Assembly (NCBI GenBank): GCA_947565265.1
Contig: CANOFK010000081.1
Span: forward strand, 1-6,160
DNA: 6,160 nucleotides
Direction of reading: 5' to 3'
Source: an uncultured Clostridia bacterium
GTDB taxonomy: Bacteria; Bacillota; Clostridia; Oscillospirales; Acutalibacteraceae
The notes beneath the pieces are model-generated. The model searched no databases and was not told the origin of the DNA. It worked only from the letters and a program-made list of their open reading frames with translations. Below are positions 5,819 through 6,160 of this stretch, piece by piece. A program made the translations under genes and the position numbers. Numbering within the stretch: the stretch's first letter is position 1; the number at the start of each line of letters is the position of its first letter.

Positions 5819-5841
5819 CCAAAGGGGCACAGCCCCTTTGG
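5819..5841. terminator. Capping hairpin of the 51-bp array, possible tex 3' end
   Basis: CCAAAGGGGC (5819-5828), loop ACA, GCCCCTTTGG (5832-5841) is a perfect 10-bp stem. It follows the third 51-bp unit without a gap and is the strongest stem of the array. No T-tract follows (the next bases are AATCCTATAG), so it is not a textbook intrinsic terminator. It may mark the end of the tex transcript or protect it from exonucleases. Confidence 0.45.
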
Positions 5842-6160
5842 AATCCTATAGGGGGCCTTGGGGACGCTTACTGTTTATTGGGGGTGCAAATCCCTGTTGG
5901 GTTGTGCGGGGACTGGATCTTTTTTGTTTTTTGAAGGGCCGGGATGGGGGGCGTCATGGAAATTGGGGGGCGTGCGGATGGCGCTGGCTTATTTTTGTGG
6001 GCTCAACTGGGCCGAGGGGAACACCTGGAGCGGGCAAGAGATCAAAAAATAAAACTAATAAAGAAAAAATTTTTAAGTATACTGTTTGACCCTCGCGGGC
6101 GGGGACCTTGGGGGACAGGGCCGGGGGTGCGCGGCGGCGGGAGTCCAGAGGGGCTGGGCC
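5842..6160. other. Gene-free right end, with an AT-rich patch at about 6041-6087
   Basis: I see no gene, RNA gene or reliable promoter in these 319 bases. TGGGGGGCGT occurs twice (5945-5954 and 5964-5973). Two T-runs lie at 5920-5932 without a good stem before them. The patch at about 6041-6087 is strongly AT-rich and contains TATACT (6078-6083), a good -10 match on either strand because AGTATACT is self-complementary. No -35 lies at a suitable distance in either direction. The short open frames here have repeat-derived or low-complexity translations without recognisable motifs. Confidence 0.5.

Noticed and set aside
5666..5841. CRISPR array
   Set aside because: The units are contiguous, with no unique spacers, and no cas gene is present.
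5878..5900. tRNA T-arm-like sequence GGTGCAAATCC
   Set aside because: The T-stem does not pair fully and no acceptor, D or anticodon stems can be found around it.
5908..5933. Intrinsic terminator at the T-runs after tex
   Set aside because: No stable stem lies immediately before the T-runs; the nearest complementary bases give only 3-4 bp.
6055..6083. Promoter in the AT-rich patch near the right end
   Set aside because: TATACT is a good -10, but there is no -35 at 16-18 bp on either strand and no downstream gene in the window to support it.
5606..6089. Overlapping + strand frames across the 51-bp array and beyond
   Set aside because: They are open only because the unit is 17 codons long; the translations are Pro/Gly/Ala/Leu repeats, followed by unrelated low-complexity sequence.

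Overview
The window is GC-rich bacterial DNA with three complete protein-coding genes, all on the + strand. They are separated by unusually repeat-rich intergenic segments. The codon bias (heavy use of CTG, GTG, GGG and GCC, but also ATA), Shine-Dalgarno-like sites before every gene, and the intergenic repeat style point to a Gram-positive gut-type Clostridia, probably Oscillospiraceae/Ruminococcaceae-like. That placement is inference; no phylogenetic marker could be compared.

Layout. 1-129: a repeat fragment with a strong hairpin, then the leader of the first gene. 130-999: a GH25 muramidase (lysozyme/endolysin type) with a C-terminal accessory domain. A strong internal ribosome binding site lies exactly at the domain junction. 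1000-1203: a possible 172-bp MITE-like element bounded by 8-bp inverted repeats, then a perfect 10-bp hairpin. 1204-1291: a clear sigma-A type promoter with an extended -10, and the leader of asnB. 1292-3115: asparagine synthetase B. 3116-3477: two tandem 66-bp repeat units that match, in inverted orientation, the repeat at the window start, followed by further hairpins and a 16-bp direct repeat. 3478-5658: tex, an S1-domain RNA-binding protein. 5659-5841: three 51-bp tandem units, each carrying two hairpins, closed by a perfect 10-bp hairpin. 5842-6160: no recognisable gene; GC-rich apart from one AT-rich patch.

The three genes do not form an obvious pathway. asnB makes asparagine, tex is a housekeeping transcription/RNA-associated factor, and the muramidase looks like a stranded or domesticated phage-type lysin because no other phage gene is visible. 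The gaps of about 290 and 360 bp, and the dedicated asnB promoter, argue for separate transcription units.

The two most interesting observations are the internal start in the lysin, which could produce a free C-terminal domain as known for some phage endolysins, and a recurrent family of hairpins with the core GGC-NNN-GCC whose arms change sequence while keeping pairing. I found no evidence for a CRISPR array, a defence operon, an RNA gene or another new multi-gene system.
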